From positions 5,441,470 to 5,505,469 of the forward strand of contig NZ_CP059557.1 in NCBI RefSeq assembly GCF_022828475.1: a stretch of DNA of 64,000 nucleotides, in the 5' to 3' direction. Both the position numbers and the translations under genes were made by a program. The notes beneath the pieces were generated by a model. It was not told the DNA's origin. It was given only the letters and a program-made list of their open reading frames with translations, and did not search any database. Positions 54,636 through 62,537 of this stretch are shown here, piece by piece (the first letter of the stretch is position 1; every line of letters begins with the position of its first letter). This DNA is from Saccharopolyspora gloriosae. GTDB lineage: Bacteria > Actinomycetota > Actinomycetes > Mycobacteriales > Pseudonocardiaceae.

Positions 54636-57080
54636 GTGACGGACGCGAGGGCCTCTGACGGGCTCACCGAGGCGGAACGGGCGTTGTTGGCGGTATACCG
54701 GGAACGGCGCCGCCTGATGACACCCGATTCCACGACCGCGCGCCCGGACTCCGGCTCGCACTCCGGCGGGTCGGACGGCACCGGCCCGGACACGACCGGA
54801 CCCGCCGACGCCGATGAGCGGTTGCTGCTGGAGAAGTGGCGTTCGTGGCGGGACCGCCCGCTGACCCGGCCGCCGTGGTTCGCTGCGTTGCGCCAGCGCA
54901 TCAGCACCGACCCGGTACCACCGGTCCCCGCGACCGGCCTCGCCGACGACTCCGGCTACCGGGCGGACGCCGCGAGCCGATTCGCCGGGATGCTGCTGGG
55001 CACCGCCTGCGCCGAGTTCACCGTCGCGGGCCGCGTCGGCGAGCGCACCACGTCCACGATGTTCGCGCTGGAAGGCGTGATCCGCGCGCACACCGCGCTG
55101 CGCGTGCACGGTGCCGCCGACCTGCCCGCTTCCGTCCTCAGTGGACTCCAACGGTGGCTGCACACCCGCGGAGTCCCTTGGCAGGACTGCATTGCGAACC
55201 CCACCGAGGAACCGGACGGCTGGCTGGTCGGCCGAAGTGAGCTGCGCGCCGACTCGGTGGACGACCCGGCGCTGCTCACCGCGCTGACCAGGATCGCCGC
55301 CGGTGGCAGGGCTTCCGCACATGCGACCGGCGCGACAGGTGTACCGCTCGGCGCCGTGGCCGCGCTGTGGTCCGGCACCGACGTGTTCGGCTCCGCCAGG
55401 GACCTCGCCGCGTTGTCCCACGGCCACCCGGACGGCAACCGCCCCGCCGGTGTGCTCGGCGTCGCGATTTCCCTGCTGCTGCGCGAAATTCCGCTGCACG
55501 AGAGCCTGCTGCGAGCGGTCGCGGCCTGGGAGCCCGCGGACTCCCGGCCGCGCCTGCTGGATCGCGCATTGAGCCTCGGAGCCACCAGCCCCGTCGGGTT
55601 CGTGCCCGGTGCCGACCAGCTCGACGCGATGAGCGCGGGCCGCACCGGCACCGAGGCCCTCGCCGTGGCGTTGCGCGTCGCCGCCGCCTGCCCCGACGAC
55701 TTCGCCACCGCCGTCGCCGCCGCGTCCGACCACGGCGGCGACATCCGCACGACCGCCGTGCTGTGCGGCCAATTACTCGGAGCCGCTCACGGTCCCGCCG
55801 CGATTCCCCTACCGTGGTCCGAGAAACCAGCCGCGCTCGCGGCGCTGGAACGGCTCGCCGAGGACGCCGCCGCCGAATTCGGTCCCTACCCGGACGAATC
55901 CGCCGAGTGGCTCCAGCGGTACCCCGTCGGCGCCCCGGCGCACGCCCCCGACCGGCGAAGGAGCCTGCACGCCGTGCCCAGACTCGCCGCATCCAGGGAC
56001 CGCTTCCTCGGCGCGGTACTGGGCTGCGCCATCGGTGAAGCGCTCGGCACGCCCATCGCGGGCAACAGCTGGAGCGACATCCAGGACCGGCACGGCCCGC
56101 AAGGCCTGCGCAACTACGTGCCCGCAGGGCATCCGGCGGGACGCCTCGGCAGCGACACCCAGCTGCTGCTGTTCTCCCTGGAAGGCACCATTCGAGCCGG
56201 GGTGAGTCGCCGCACCGGCGAGGTCGCCGACCCGTCCCGGCACATCCAGCACGCCTACCAGCGCTGGCTGCACACCCAACACCTCAGCTGGGGTCGCGCC
56301 GCGGGCGAGTTCCTCAAGCACACCCCCGCTCCGGACGGCTGGCTGGTGGGGCATCGAGCCCTGTTCCAGACCCGCAACCCGGGCCGCACCATGATGCGCA
56401 CCCTCATCGCGTTCGCCAAGGGCCAACAGCCGATGGGCACTCCCGAACACCCGGTCAGCGACTCGCAGGGCAGCACCGCGGTGATGCGCGCCGTCCCGGC
56501 CGCGTTATGGAGCGACGACCCGGTCGAGGTCTTCCGCGTCGGGCAGAACACCGCCGCGCTCACCCACGGCGACCCCGTCGCCTACCTGAGCGCAGGCACC
56601 CTCGCGTTCCTGGTGTCCCGCCTGCTCGACGGCAGCGACCTCAGCACCGCCGTCGACGATGCGCTCGACGAGCTCAGCGGGCATCGCGGGCAGCAGGAGG
56701 TCTCCCGCAAGGTCGCCGCAGCCGTGCGCTACGCCGGTTCCCCCGAGACCACCCCGACTCACCTGGAAACCGGCATCGGCAACGGCTGGAGCGCCGCGGA
56801 CGCCCTCGGCATCGGCCTGTACGCGGCCCTGGTCGCCGACGGCGACATCGACGCCGCGCTGCCGTTCGCGGTCAACCACTCCGGCAACTCCGCCACCACC
56901 GGTGCCGTGTGCGGCAGCCTCGTCGGCGCCCAGTCGGGCGCGGCGAAGATCCCGGACCGCTGGCGCACCGAACTGGAACTGCACGACGTGATCGAGCAGC
57001 TCGCGCACGACGCGAGCCTCGAATTCGGCCCGCACCCGCCGGACACCGAGGACTGGACGACCCGCTACCCGCCGACGTGA
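54636..57080 (+). CDS. Protein with two degenerate ADP-ribosylglycohydrolase units (units 4 and 5)
   Basis: 814 residues from a GTG 10 bases after the upstream stop. A short helical start (GLTEAERALLAVYRERRRLM and ADERLLLEKWRSWRDRPL) echoes the segment before unit 3. Unit 4 (~residues 105-430) has lost all metal motifs: GTACAEF for GDALG, RTTSTM for xDDT and HGGDIRTT for the last. It retains GLQRWLHTRG and WLQRYP. Unit 5 (~455-814) has GEALG, GSDTQL and HSGNSATT, each one change from consensus, with AYQRWLHTQH and WTTRYP. It could be a partner or decoy of the active protein encoded just upstream; this is inference. Confidence 0.82.
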   Translation: MTDARASDGLTEAERALLAVYRERRRLMTPDSTTARPDSGSHSGGSDGTGPDTTGPADADERLLLEKWRSWRDRPLTRPPWFAALRQRISTDPVPPVPATGLADDSGYRADAASRFAGMLLGTACAEFTVAGRVGERTTSTMFALEGVIRAHTALRVHGAADLPASVLSGLQRWLHTRGVPWQDCIANPTEEPDGWLVGRSELRADSVDDPALLTALTRIAAGGRASAHATGATGVPLGAVAALWSGTDVFGSARDLAALSHGHPDGNRPAGVLGVAISLLLREIPLHESLLRAVAAWEPADSRPRLLDRALSLGATSPVGFVPGADQLDAMSAGRTGTEALAVALRVAAACPDDFATAVAAASDHGGDIRTTAVLCGQLLGAAHGPAAIPLPWSEKPAALAALERLAEDAAAEFGPYPDESAEWLQRYPVGAPAHAPDRRRSLHAVPRLAASRDRFLGAVLGCAIGEALGTPIAGNSWSDIQDRHGPQGLRNYVPAGHPAGRLGSDTQLLLFSLEGTIRAGVSRRTGEVADPSRHIQHAYQRWLHTQHLSWGRAAGEFLKHTPAPDGWLVGHRALFQTRNPGRTMMRTLIAFAKGQQPMGTPEHPVSDSQGSTAVMRAVPAALWSDDPVEVFRVGQNTAALTHGDPVAYLSAGTLAFLVSRLLDGSDLSTAVDDALDELSGHRGQQEVSRKVAAAVRYAGSPETTPTHLETGIGNGWSAADALGIGLYAALVADGDIDAALPFAVNHSGNSATTGAVCGSLVGAQSGAAKIPDRWRTELELHDVIEQLAHDASLEFGPHPPDTEDWTTRYPPT

Positions 57081-57122
57081 GTTCCTGGCTCCGGACCGGC
57101 CGGGGCGGCTAACGTGCGGCGC

Positions 57123-57902
57123 ATGGGCGAAGAACTCGTGCACCGCACCATCGACGCAGGCATCGCGACGATCACCCTGGACTCACCGCGCAACCGCAAC
57201 GCGCTGTCCGCTCAGCTGCGGCGCGAACTCCGCGATCACCTGGCGGCCGCGCTGGCCGCGGACTCGGTGCGGGTCATCGTGCTCGACCACACCGGCCCGG
57301 TGTTCTGCGCCGGAATGGACCTCAAGGAATCGCAGTCAGCAGACGCCGACCGGCAAGGGGTGCGGGAACTTCCCGAACTGCTCGAAACGCTGTGGACCAG
57401 CCCGAAACCGGTCATCGCGAAGCTCGCGGGACCGGCGCGAGCGGGCGGTGTCGGCATCGTCGCGGCCTGCGACCTGGCGGTGGCGGCCGATTCGGCCACC
57501 TTCGGCTTCTCCGAGGTCCGCATCGGCGTGGTGCCCGCGGTGATCTCGCTGACCGTGCTGCCCAGGTTGCAGCCGCGAGCCGCGCACGAACTGTTCCTCA
57601 CCGGCGAGAACTTCGATGCGACCCGAGCCGTCGAGATCGGCCTGCTCAACTCGGCTGTCCCCGCCGAGTCACTGGACGACGCGGTCGCGCGGTACGCCGA
57701 CATGCTCTCCCGCGGCGCTCCGAACGCGCTGGCCGCGACGAAGGAACTGCTCCGCCGCCCCCGCGCCGCCGCCATCGCCGAGGACTTCGACACCGTCCTG
57801 GAACTCTCCGCGAGCCACTTCGCCTCCGAAGAGGGCCAAGAGGGAATCCGAGCCTTCACCGAAAAACGCCCGGCCACCTGGATCCCACGACAAGCGGAGT
57901 GA
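57123..57902 (+). CDS. Enoyl-CoA hydratase/isomerase family protein
   Basis: 259 residues from the ATG at 57123. The crotonase oxyanion-hole regions are GPVFCAGMDLKE and AKLAGPARAGGVGIVAACDL, followed by FGFSEVRIGVVPAVISLTVL. The second catalytic Glu of hydratases (the E/G-PEVxxG region) reads SEVRIGVVPA, so activity could be hydratase or isomerase. The precise substrate is unknown. It starts 42 bases after the ARH gene, possibly by read-through. Confidence 0.85.
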   Translation: MGEELVHRTIDAGIATITLDSPRNRNALSAQLRRELRDHLAAALAADSVRVIVLDHTGPVFCAGMDLKESQSADADRQGVRELPELLETLWTSPKPVIAKLAGPARAGGVGIVAACDLAVAADSATFGFSEVRIGVVPAVISLTVLPRLQPRAAHELFLTGENFDATRAVEIGLLNSAVPAESLDDAVARYADMLSRGAPNALAATKELLRRPRAAAIAEDFDTVLELSASHFASEEGQEGIRAFTEKRPATWIPRQAE

Positions 57903-57916
57903 GCACCTCTCGCAGC

Positions 57917-57957
57917 TGAGCTCGCCTATGCCGAAGTGGCCGGTCGGGGCGAGCTCA
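57917..57957. terminator. Bidirectional terminator hairpin
   Basis: TGAGCTCGCC (57917-57926) and GGCGAGCTCA (57948-57957) form a perfect 10-bp stem between convergent genes. The right arm overlaps the barstar stop codon. Confidence 0.6.
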
Positions 57958-58362
57958 GTCGCGGGTGAGGATTGAGGCGAAGCCGCGGCCGCAGATGGTG
58001 TTGCTGGCGGCATCCCGCAGCACCGTGTTGATCTTCTCGTAGGCCTTCGGGTCGTGCTCCGCCAGGTGCTGCGCGCCGGACCAGATGAGCACGTGCTCAC
58101 CCTCCGGCAACCAGGACAGGTCGGTCAGGCAGTCGTAGAGCGCGTCCAGGTTGCGCCCGGCCCACTCAGGGAACGACAGCACCGCCGCGATTCCGTCCAG
58201 CGTGGTGCGCTTGCTGATCAGGTCGCTGCCGTCGAGCACGTGCACGGCCGCGCCGCGCCGCTCGGCATCCTCTGCCGCCGTCTTCGCAGTCACGCCAGGC
58301 TGCTCCAGCTTGCTCACCGCCGGCTCCTTCCGGAATACCTGAGGCTTTTTCGTCGCAAACAT
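57955..58362 (-). CDS. Barstar-family ribonuclease inhibitor
   Basis: 135 residues from the ATG at 58362 (an upstream ATG at 58377 exists). An ~45-residue N-terminal extension precedes the barstar fold, whose signature WAGRNLDALYDCLTDL and acidic patch (LPEGEHVLIWSGAQHL) match barnase-binding proteins. Barstar protects the producer from its own secreted RNase. The matching RNase gene upstream appears broken, so this may be an orphan antitoxin or immunity protein. Confidence 0.85.
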   Translation of the reverse strand: MFATKKPQVFRKEPAVSKLEQPGVTAKTAAEDAERRGAAVHVLDGSDLISKRTTLDGIAAVLSFPEWAGRNLDALYDCLTDLSWLPEGEHVLIWSGAQHLAEHDPKAYEKINTVLRDAASNTICGRGFASILTRD

Positions 58363-58404
58363 CCCACTCAACCACACACGTCAACAACCAGGAAAAGGCA
58401 TTAT

Positions 58405-58674
58405 TCACCGCAATGCCGAGGCAATGCGCCACGGACCGGAGCTCTCCCGATCACGCGAGCGATGCGGGCGGTCCGATATCGGCGAACGCTCGCCGCGGCA
58501 CCACCGACACCGCTGAATCCGGCAGAACGGGCACAGCCTGCCACACCAGCGTGCCCCGCCGTCAACCGGAGTCGCGGAATGGTGGCCCGTCGTGCCCTGT
58601 TGTACGAACCAGCCGATGACGACCAGCGCGATCAGCCCGACGAGGGCGATCGTGATGCGCTTGCGCGAGCTCAT
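58405..58674 (-). pseudogene. Probable barnase-type ribonuclease remnant (signal segment only)
   Basis: The frame begins with MSSRKRITIALVGLIALVVI, a signal/anchor segment like those of actinomycete guanyl-specific RNases. It then changes into Cys/Arg-rich noise. Another frame of the same strand continues with VLPDSAVSVVPRRAF before a stop near 58452. The ~100-residue catalytic domain (with its conserved Glu, Arg and His) is missing. Immediately downstream is the barstar gene, and the preceding gene ends 5 bases before, so the locus looks like a barnase-barstar operon that lost the toxin. Confidence 0.45.
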
Positions 58675-58679
58675 CCTGT

Positions 58680-58952
58680 TCACGACACGTCCGTTCCGCG
58701 CGGGGTCCGCACCGTCGGCTCGGCGTCGCGCACTCGGGTCAGCTTCGCGCCGATCGCATCGATGGCCCGGTCGAGAACACGCGCCAGGTACCAGCACACC
58801 GGCAGCAGCACGACCAGGACCAAAGTCACCAGCAGCGGGTACCACAGCTGCACGAGCCACAGCTCGACGCCGTCCCACCACTCGAACAGCCAGTCCATCA
58901 CGAGGCGCCAGAGTACGCCGAAACTTTTCAGCCACGCCCCCACCCCGACCAC
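58680..58952 (-). CDS. Small membrane protein upstream of the barnase remnant
   Basis: 90 residues. A Trp-rich N-terminus (WLFEWWDGVELWLVQLWYPL) leads into one strong hydrophobic segment (LLVTLVLVVLLPVCWYLARV) and a charged tail. It directly precedes the remnant RNase gene (5-base gap), consistent with one operon. No named family is recognised. Confidence 0.6.
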   Translation of the reverse strand: MVGVGAWLKSFGVLWRLVMDWLFEWWDGVELWLVQLWYPLLVTLVLVVLLPVCWYLARVLDRAIDAIGAKLTRVRDAEPTVRTPRGTDVS

Positions 58953-59032
58953 GACTCACAACACCTTCAATCCGGTAAGCGGCGAAGCCCGCGAAGGGCG
59001 AGCGAAGCCACGCCTGCCCCACGGCCAAGGCC

Positions 59033-59086
59033 GTGCCTTACGGCGAAGCCGTGCCTTACGGCGAAGCCGTGCCTTACGGCGAAGCC
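59033..59086. repeat. 18-bp tandem repeat, three units
   Basis: GTGCCTTACGGCGAAGCC is repeated three times head to tail. Each unit contains the GGCGAAGCC core of the repeat-family head, so the array looks like local amplification of the head sequence of copy F. Confidence 0.8.
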
Positions 59087-59262
59087 GAATCTTGGCGGCG
59101 AAGCCGTGCCTGTATGCGCGCCAGCGCATGGCCCACGTCGAAAAAACGACCACCCGCGGGTTCTCAGTGGCTTCCTCGCGAGGACGGCTTTTCCCTCGTG
59201 GCGGAGCCACCAGGGAAAAAGATCCCGCAGCGAGGAAGCCACTGAGGTTCGGCCACCCGACA
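59087..59262. repeat. Intergenic hairpin repeat, copy F
   Basis: The outer stem is perfect over 17 bp (59163-59179, CTCAGTGGCTTCCTCGC, with 59230-59246). The inner stem is CTTTTCCC/GGGAAAAAG plus GTGGC/GCCAC (59198-59202 with 59206-59210). CTCGCGAGGACGGC follows the left arm and GAGGTTC the right arm. It lies 19 bases downstream of the mmsB stop. Confidence 0.85.
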
Positions 59263-59264
59263 AC

Positions 59265-60176
59265 CTAAGCAGAAGTACCGGTAGCTTCCGCCCGCTCAGA
59301 GTGCTCCCGAATAGAACGGATGATGGCGCTGAAGTCGTAGCTGCCGCCGCCTTCCTCGTTGAAGCGCTGGTACAGCTCCGTGGCCAGCCGCCCGATCGAC
59401 GCATCGGTGCCGCTCTGCTGCGCGGCGGACTCGGCCAGCTTCAGATCCTTGAGCATCAAGGCGGCCGAGAAACCCGGTTCGTAATCGTGGTTGGCTCGGC
59501 TGGTCTCCACCAGGTCCGGCACCGGGCAGTTCGTCGTCAGCGCCCAGCACTGGCCGGTGGAGATCGACGCCACGTCGTAGAGCGCCTGGTTGCTCAGGCC
59601 CAGCCGCTCGCCCAGCACGAAGGCCTCGCCGACGGCGACCATCGAGGCGCCGAGGATGAGGTTGTTGCACATCTTGGTGACCTGGCCGTTGCCCGGGCCG
59701 CCGCAGTGGATGACCTTGCGGGCCATGGGTTCCAGCAACGGCTCCGCCCGCTGGAAATGCTCCTCGGCACCGCCGACCATGAAGGTGAGCGTGCCCGCCT
59801 CGGCGCCCGCCGTGCCACCGGAGACCGGTGCGTCCAGCGAGCCGAAGCCCTCCGCTCCGGCCAGCTCGTGCGCGGCCCTGGCATCGGCGACGTCGACCGT
59901 TGAGGAGTCGATGAGCAGCACGCCGGGTTGCGCCGCGGGCAGCACCTGCTCGTAGCAGTCCAGCAGGTGCTTGCCGCTGGGCAGCATCGTGATCACCGCT
60001 TCGGCACCGGTCACGGCCTCGGCGACCGAGCCGGCCACGGTCACCCCGTTCGCCTGCGCCGCCTCCAGCGCCGCGGGCACCAGGTCGAACCCGCGCACGG
60101 TGTGGCCGGCTTTGACGAGGTTCGCCGACATCGGGCCGCCCATGTGGCCGAGCCCGATGAAACCGATGACAGCCAT
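59265..60176 (-). CDS. mmsB: 3-hydroxyisobutyrate dehydrogenase
   Basis: 303 residues from the second of two closely spaced ATGs (60176), placed 9 bases after GAAGGGAAC. The NAD-binding motif is GFIGLGHMGGPMSANL, the substrate-binding loop DAPVSGGTAGAEAGTL, and the catalytic Lys lies in GNGQVTKMCNNLILG. It oxidises 3-hydroxyisobutyrate to methylmalonate semialdehyde in valine breakdown, feeding MmsA encoded three genes upstream in the operon. Confidence 0.95.
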   Translation of the reverse strand: MAVIGFIGLGHMGGPMSANLVKAGHTVRGFDLVPAALEAAQANGVTVAGSVAEAVTGAEAVITMLPSGKHLLDCYEQVLPAAQPGVLLIDSSTVDVADARAAHELAGAEGFGSLDAPVSGGTAGAEAGTLTFMVGGAEEHFQRAEPLLEPMARKVIHCGGPGNGQVTKMCNNLILGASMVAVGEAFVLGERLGLSNQALYDVASISTGQCWALTTNCPVPDLVETSRANHDYEPGFSAALMLKDLKLAESAAQQSGTDASIGRLATELYQRFNEEGGGSYDFSAIIRSIREHSERAEATGTSA

Positions 60177-60235
60177 TGTCATGTTCCCTTCTGCGGGGTG
60201 CGGTGATCCGGATCCGGGCGCGAGGCCCGCGTTGC

Positions 60236-61282
60236 TCAGCCGGACAAACCCAGTTCGTCCGCGCCGAGCGAGGCGAAGAACCGCTGCAGCTGGTCTTCGC
60301 TCACGTCGTCCAGCCGGTTCGGCGACCACTTCGGGTCGCGGTCCTTGTCGACCAGGGTCGCGCGCACGCCCTCCACGAAGTCGCCCGCGGTGAGGCAGCG
60401 CAGCGCGATCCGGAACTCCTGGTCGAGCGCGACCTCCAAGCTCTCGGGGCGGCTGCGCAGCGCGCGCAGCGTCAGCTTCAGCGAGGTCGGAGACTTCGTC
60501 TCGATCGCGTCCGCGGCCTTCGCGGCGCCTTCCTCCGGGCGGGCGCGCAGCCGCGCGAGGATCTCCGCCACGTCGTCAGCGGCGTAGGCGGCGTCGATCC
60601 ACTCCCGCTGCGCGGCGACCGGGGACTCCGGCGGGGCTTCGGCGAATCTCGCCAGCGCCGCGTCCGCGTCACCCGCGGTCAACGCCTTGATCAGGTCGTC
60701 GATGCGGTCGCTGGGCAGGTAGTGGTCGGCCAGGTCGAGCGCCACCGCGTCCGCACCGCCGACGGGCGCACCGGTCAGCGCCAGGTGCGTGCCGAGCTCG
60801 CCGGGGGCGCGCGAGAGCAGGAACGTGCCGCCCACGTCGGGCACGAAGCCGATGCCGACCTCCGGCATGCCGATCTTCGTCCGTTCCGTCACCACCCGGT
60901 GCGAACCGTGCGCGGAGATGCCGACTCCGCCGCCCATGCAGACGCCGTCCATCAGTCCCACGACGGGCTTCGGGTAGTGCGCCAGCATCGTGTTGAGCCG
61001 GTACTCCTCACCCCAGAACGCCTTCGGCAGCACGTCGTCCTGAGCTTTGGCCGCGTCGTAGAGCGCCCGGATGTCACCACCCGCGCACAGGCCGCGGTCT
61101 CCGGCGCCCTCGATGAGCACCGCCTGCACCTGGTCCTCGGAACTCCACTGCCGCAGGGCCGTGGTGATCGACCGGACCATGTCCAGGGTCAACGAGTTGA
61201 TCGCCTTCGGACGGTTGAGCGTGATGCGTCCGAGCGCGCCCTCGACGCTGAGCAGAACCTGCTCCGGGGCGGGTGTTGTCAT
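60236..61282 (-). CDS. 3-hydroxyisobutyryl-CoA hydrolase (ECH_2 family)
   Basis: 348 residues. The motifs LCAGGDIRALYDAA, GVCMGGGVGISAHGSHRVVT and GMPEVGIGFVPDVGGTFLLS, plus the C-terminal ECH_2 extension, distinguish HIBCH from ordinary enoyl-CoA hydratases. It releases 3-hydroxyisobutyrate from its CoA ester. Its ATG overlaps the acyl-CoA dehydrogenase stop (ATGA), and mmsB follows. Confidence 0.92.
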   Translation of the reverse strand: MTTPAPEQVLLSVEGALGRITLNRPKAINSLTLDMVRSITTALRQWSSEDQVQAVLIEGAGDRGLCAGGDIRALYDAAKAQDDVLPKAFWGEEYRLNTMLAHYPKPVVGLMDGVCMGGGVGISAHGSHRVVTERTKIGMPEVGIGFVPDVGGTFLLSRAPGELGTHLALTGAPVGGADAVALDLADHYLPSDRIDDLIKALTAGDADAALARFAEAPPESPVAAQREWIDAAYAADDVAEILARLRARPEEGAAKAADAIETKSPTSLKLTLRALRSRPESLEVALDQEFRIALRCLTAGDFVEGVRATLVDKDRDPKWSPNRLDDVSEDQLQRFFASLGADELGLSG

Positions 61283-62469
61283 GATGCCGACTCCAGCAGT
61301 CCACGGGAAATGATCAGTCGCATGATCTCGTTCGTGCCCTCGAGGATCTGATGCACGCGCAGGTCGCGAACGATCTTCTCGAGGCCGTACTCGGCAAGGT
61401 ATCCGTATCCACCGTGGATCTGAAGCGCCTCGTTCGCCACGGTGAAACCCACATCGGTGGCCAGTCGCTTCGCCATCGCGCACAGCCTCGTCGCGTCCTG
61501 GTCGCGGGCGTCGAGCGCCCACGCGGCACGCCACAGCAGCATTCGCGCGGCTTCCAGCTCGGTGGCCATGTCGGCGAGCTTGAACTGCAGCACCTGGAAC
61601 TCGCTGAGCTTCGAACCGAACGCGCTGCGCTCCCGCACGTAGCCGAGGCTCTGGTCCAGCGCGGCGCGCGCGCCGCCCAGCGAGCAGGAGGCGATGCTGA
61701 GCCTGCCGCCGTCCAGCCCGGCCATGGCGATCTTGAACCCGATCCCCTCGGGGCCGAGGCGGCGGTTCTCCGGAACCCGCACGCCGTCGAGGATCACCTG
61801 CCGGGTGGGCTGCGCGTTCCAGCCCATCTTCTTCTCGTTCGGCCCGAACGAGAGCCCCTCGGCGTCGCCTTCCACGATGAACGTCGAGATGCCTTTCGAA
61901 CCGCTCTCGCCGGTCCGCGCCATCACCACGTACACGTCGGAACTGCCGCCGCCGGAGATGAACTGCTTCACCCCGGTCAGCACGTAGTCGTCCCCGTCTC
62001 GCACCGCACGGGTCTGCAAGGCCGCGGCGTCCGAACCGGCCTCGGGTTCGGTGAGGCAATAGCTTGCGCGGGCCTCCAGCGAGCACAGCGCGGGCAGCCA
62101 GCGAGCCCGCTGTTCGGCGTCGCCGAAGCGGTCGATCATGCCCGCGACCATGTTGTGGATCGACAGGTACGCCGCCACCGAAGGATCACCGGAGGCCAGC
62201 GCCTCGAAGATGAGCACCGATTCGAACCTGCTCAGACCGGTGCCGCCGTAGGCTTCGTCGACGTAGATGCCGCCGATGCCGAGCTCACCCGCGGCCCGCA
62301 GCACGTCGACGGGGAAGTGCTTGTCCTGGTCCCACTGCACCGCGTGCGGCGCGAGCTGCTCGACCGCGAATTCACGCGCGAGCTGCTGGATCGCCCGCTG
62401 GTCCTCGGTCAGCGCGAACGGCGACACCGCGCCGGAGGGTCCGGAAACCGCTGCTACCGACACGTCCAC
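61279..62469 (-). CDS. Acyl-CoA dehydrogenase, probably isobutyryl-CoA dehydrogenase
   Basis: 396 residues. Acyl-CoA dehydrogenase signatures are CLTEPEAGSDAAALQTRAVR, QILEGTNEIMRLIISR (catalytic Glu region) and GGYGYLAEYGLEKIVRDLRV. Position between mmsA and HIBCH points to isobutyryl-CoA as substrate, the second step of valine catabolism; this is inference from context. FAD is the expected cofactor. Confidence 0.92.
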   Translation of the reverse strand: MDVSVAAVSGPSGAVSPFALTEDQRAIQQLAREFAVEQLAPHAVQWDQDKHFPVDVLRAAGELGIGGIYVDEAYGGTGLSRFESVLIFEALASGDPSVAAYLSIHNMVAGMIDRFGDAEQRARWLPALCSLEARASYCLTEPEAGSDAAALQTRAVRDGDDYVLTGVKQFISGGGSSDVYVVMARTGESGSKGISTFIVEGDAEGLSFGPNEKKMGWNAQPTRQVILDGVRVPENRRLGPEGIGFKIAMAGLDGGRLSIASCSLGGARAALDQSLGYVRERSAFGSKLSEFQVLQFKLADMATELEAARMLLWRAAWALDARDQDATRLCAMAKRLATDVGFTVANEALQIHGGYGYLAEYGLEKIVRDLRVHQILEGTNEIMRLIISRGLLESAS

Positions 62470-62537
62470 TCCTCACCTTCGGAATTTCGGAGCGGGACCG
62501 GCCGTAGAACTCAGGCCGGTCCGCGCCCGCGGCCAGG

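Noticed and set aside
49281-54907. Long minus-strand open frames across the ARH locus
   Set aside because: Gly/Arg/Val-rich repetitive translations with no motif; they mirror the ARH coding frames and their repeats.
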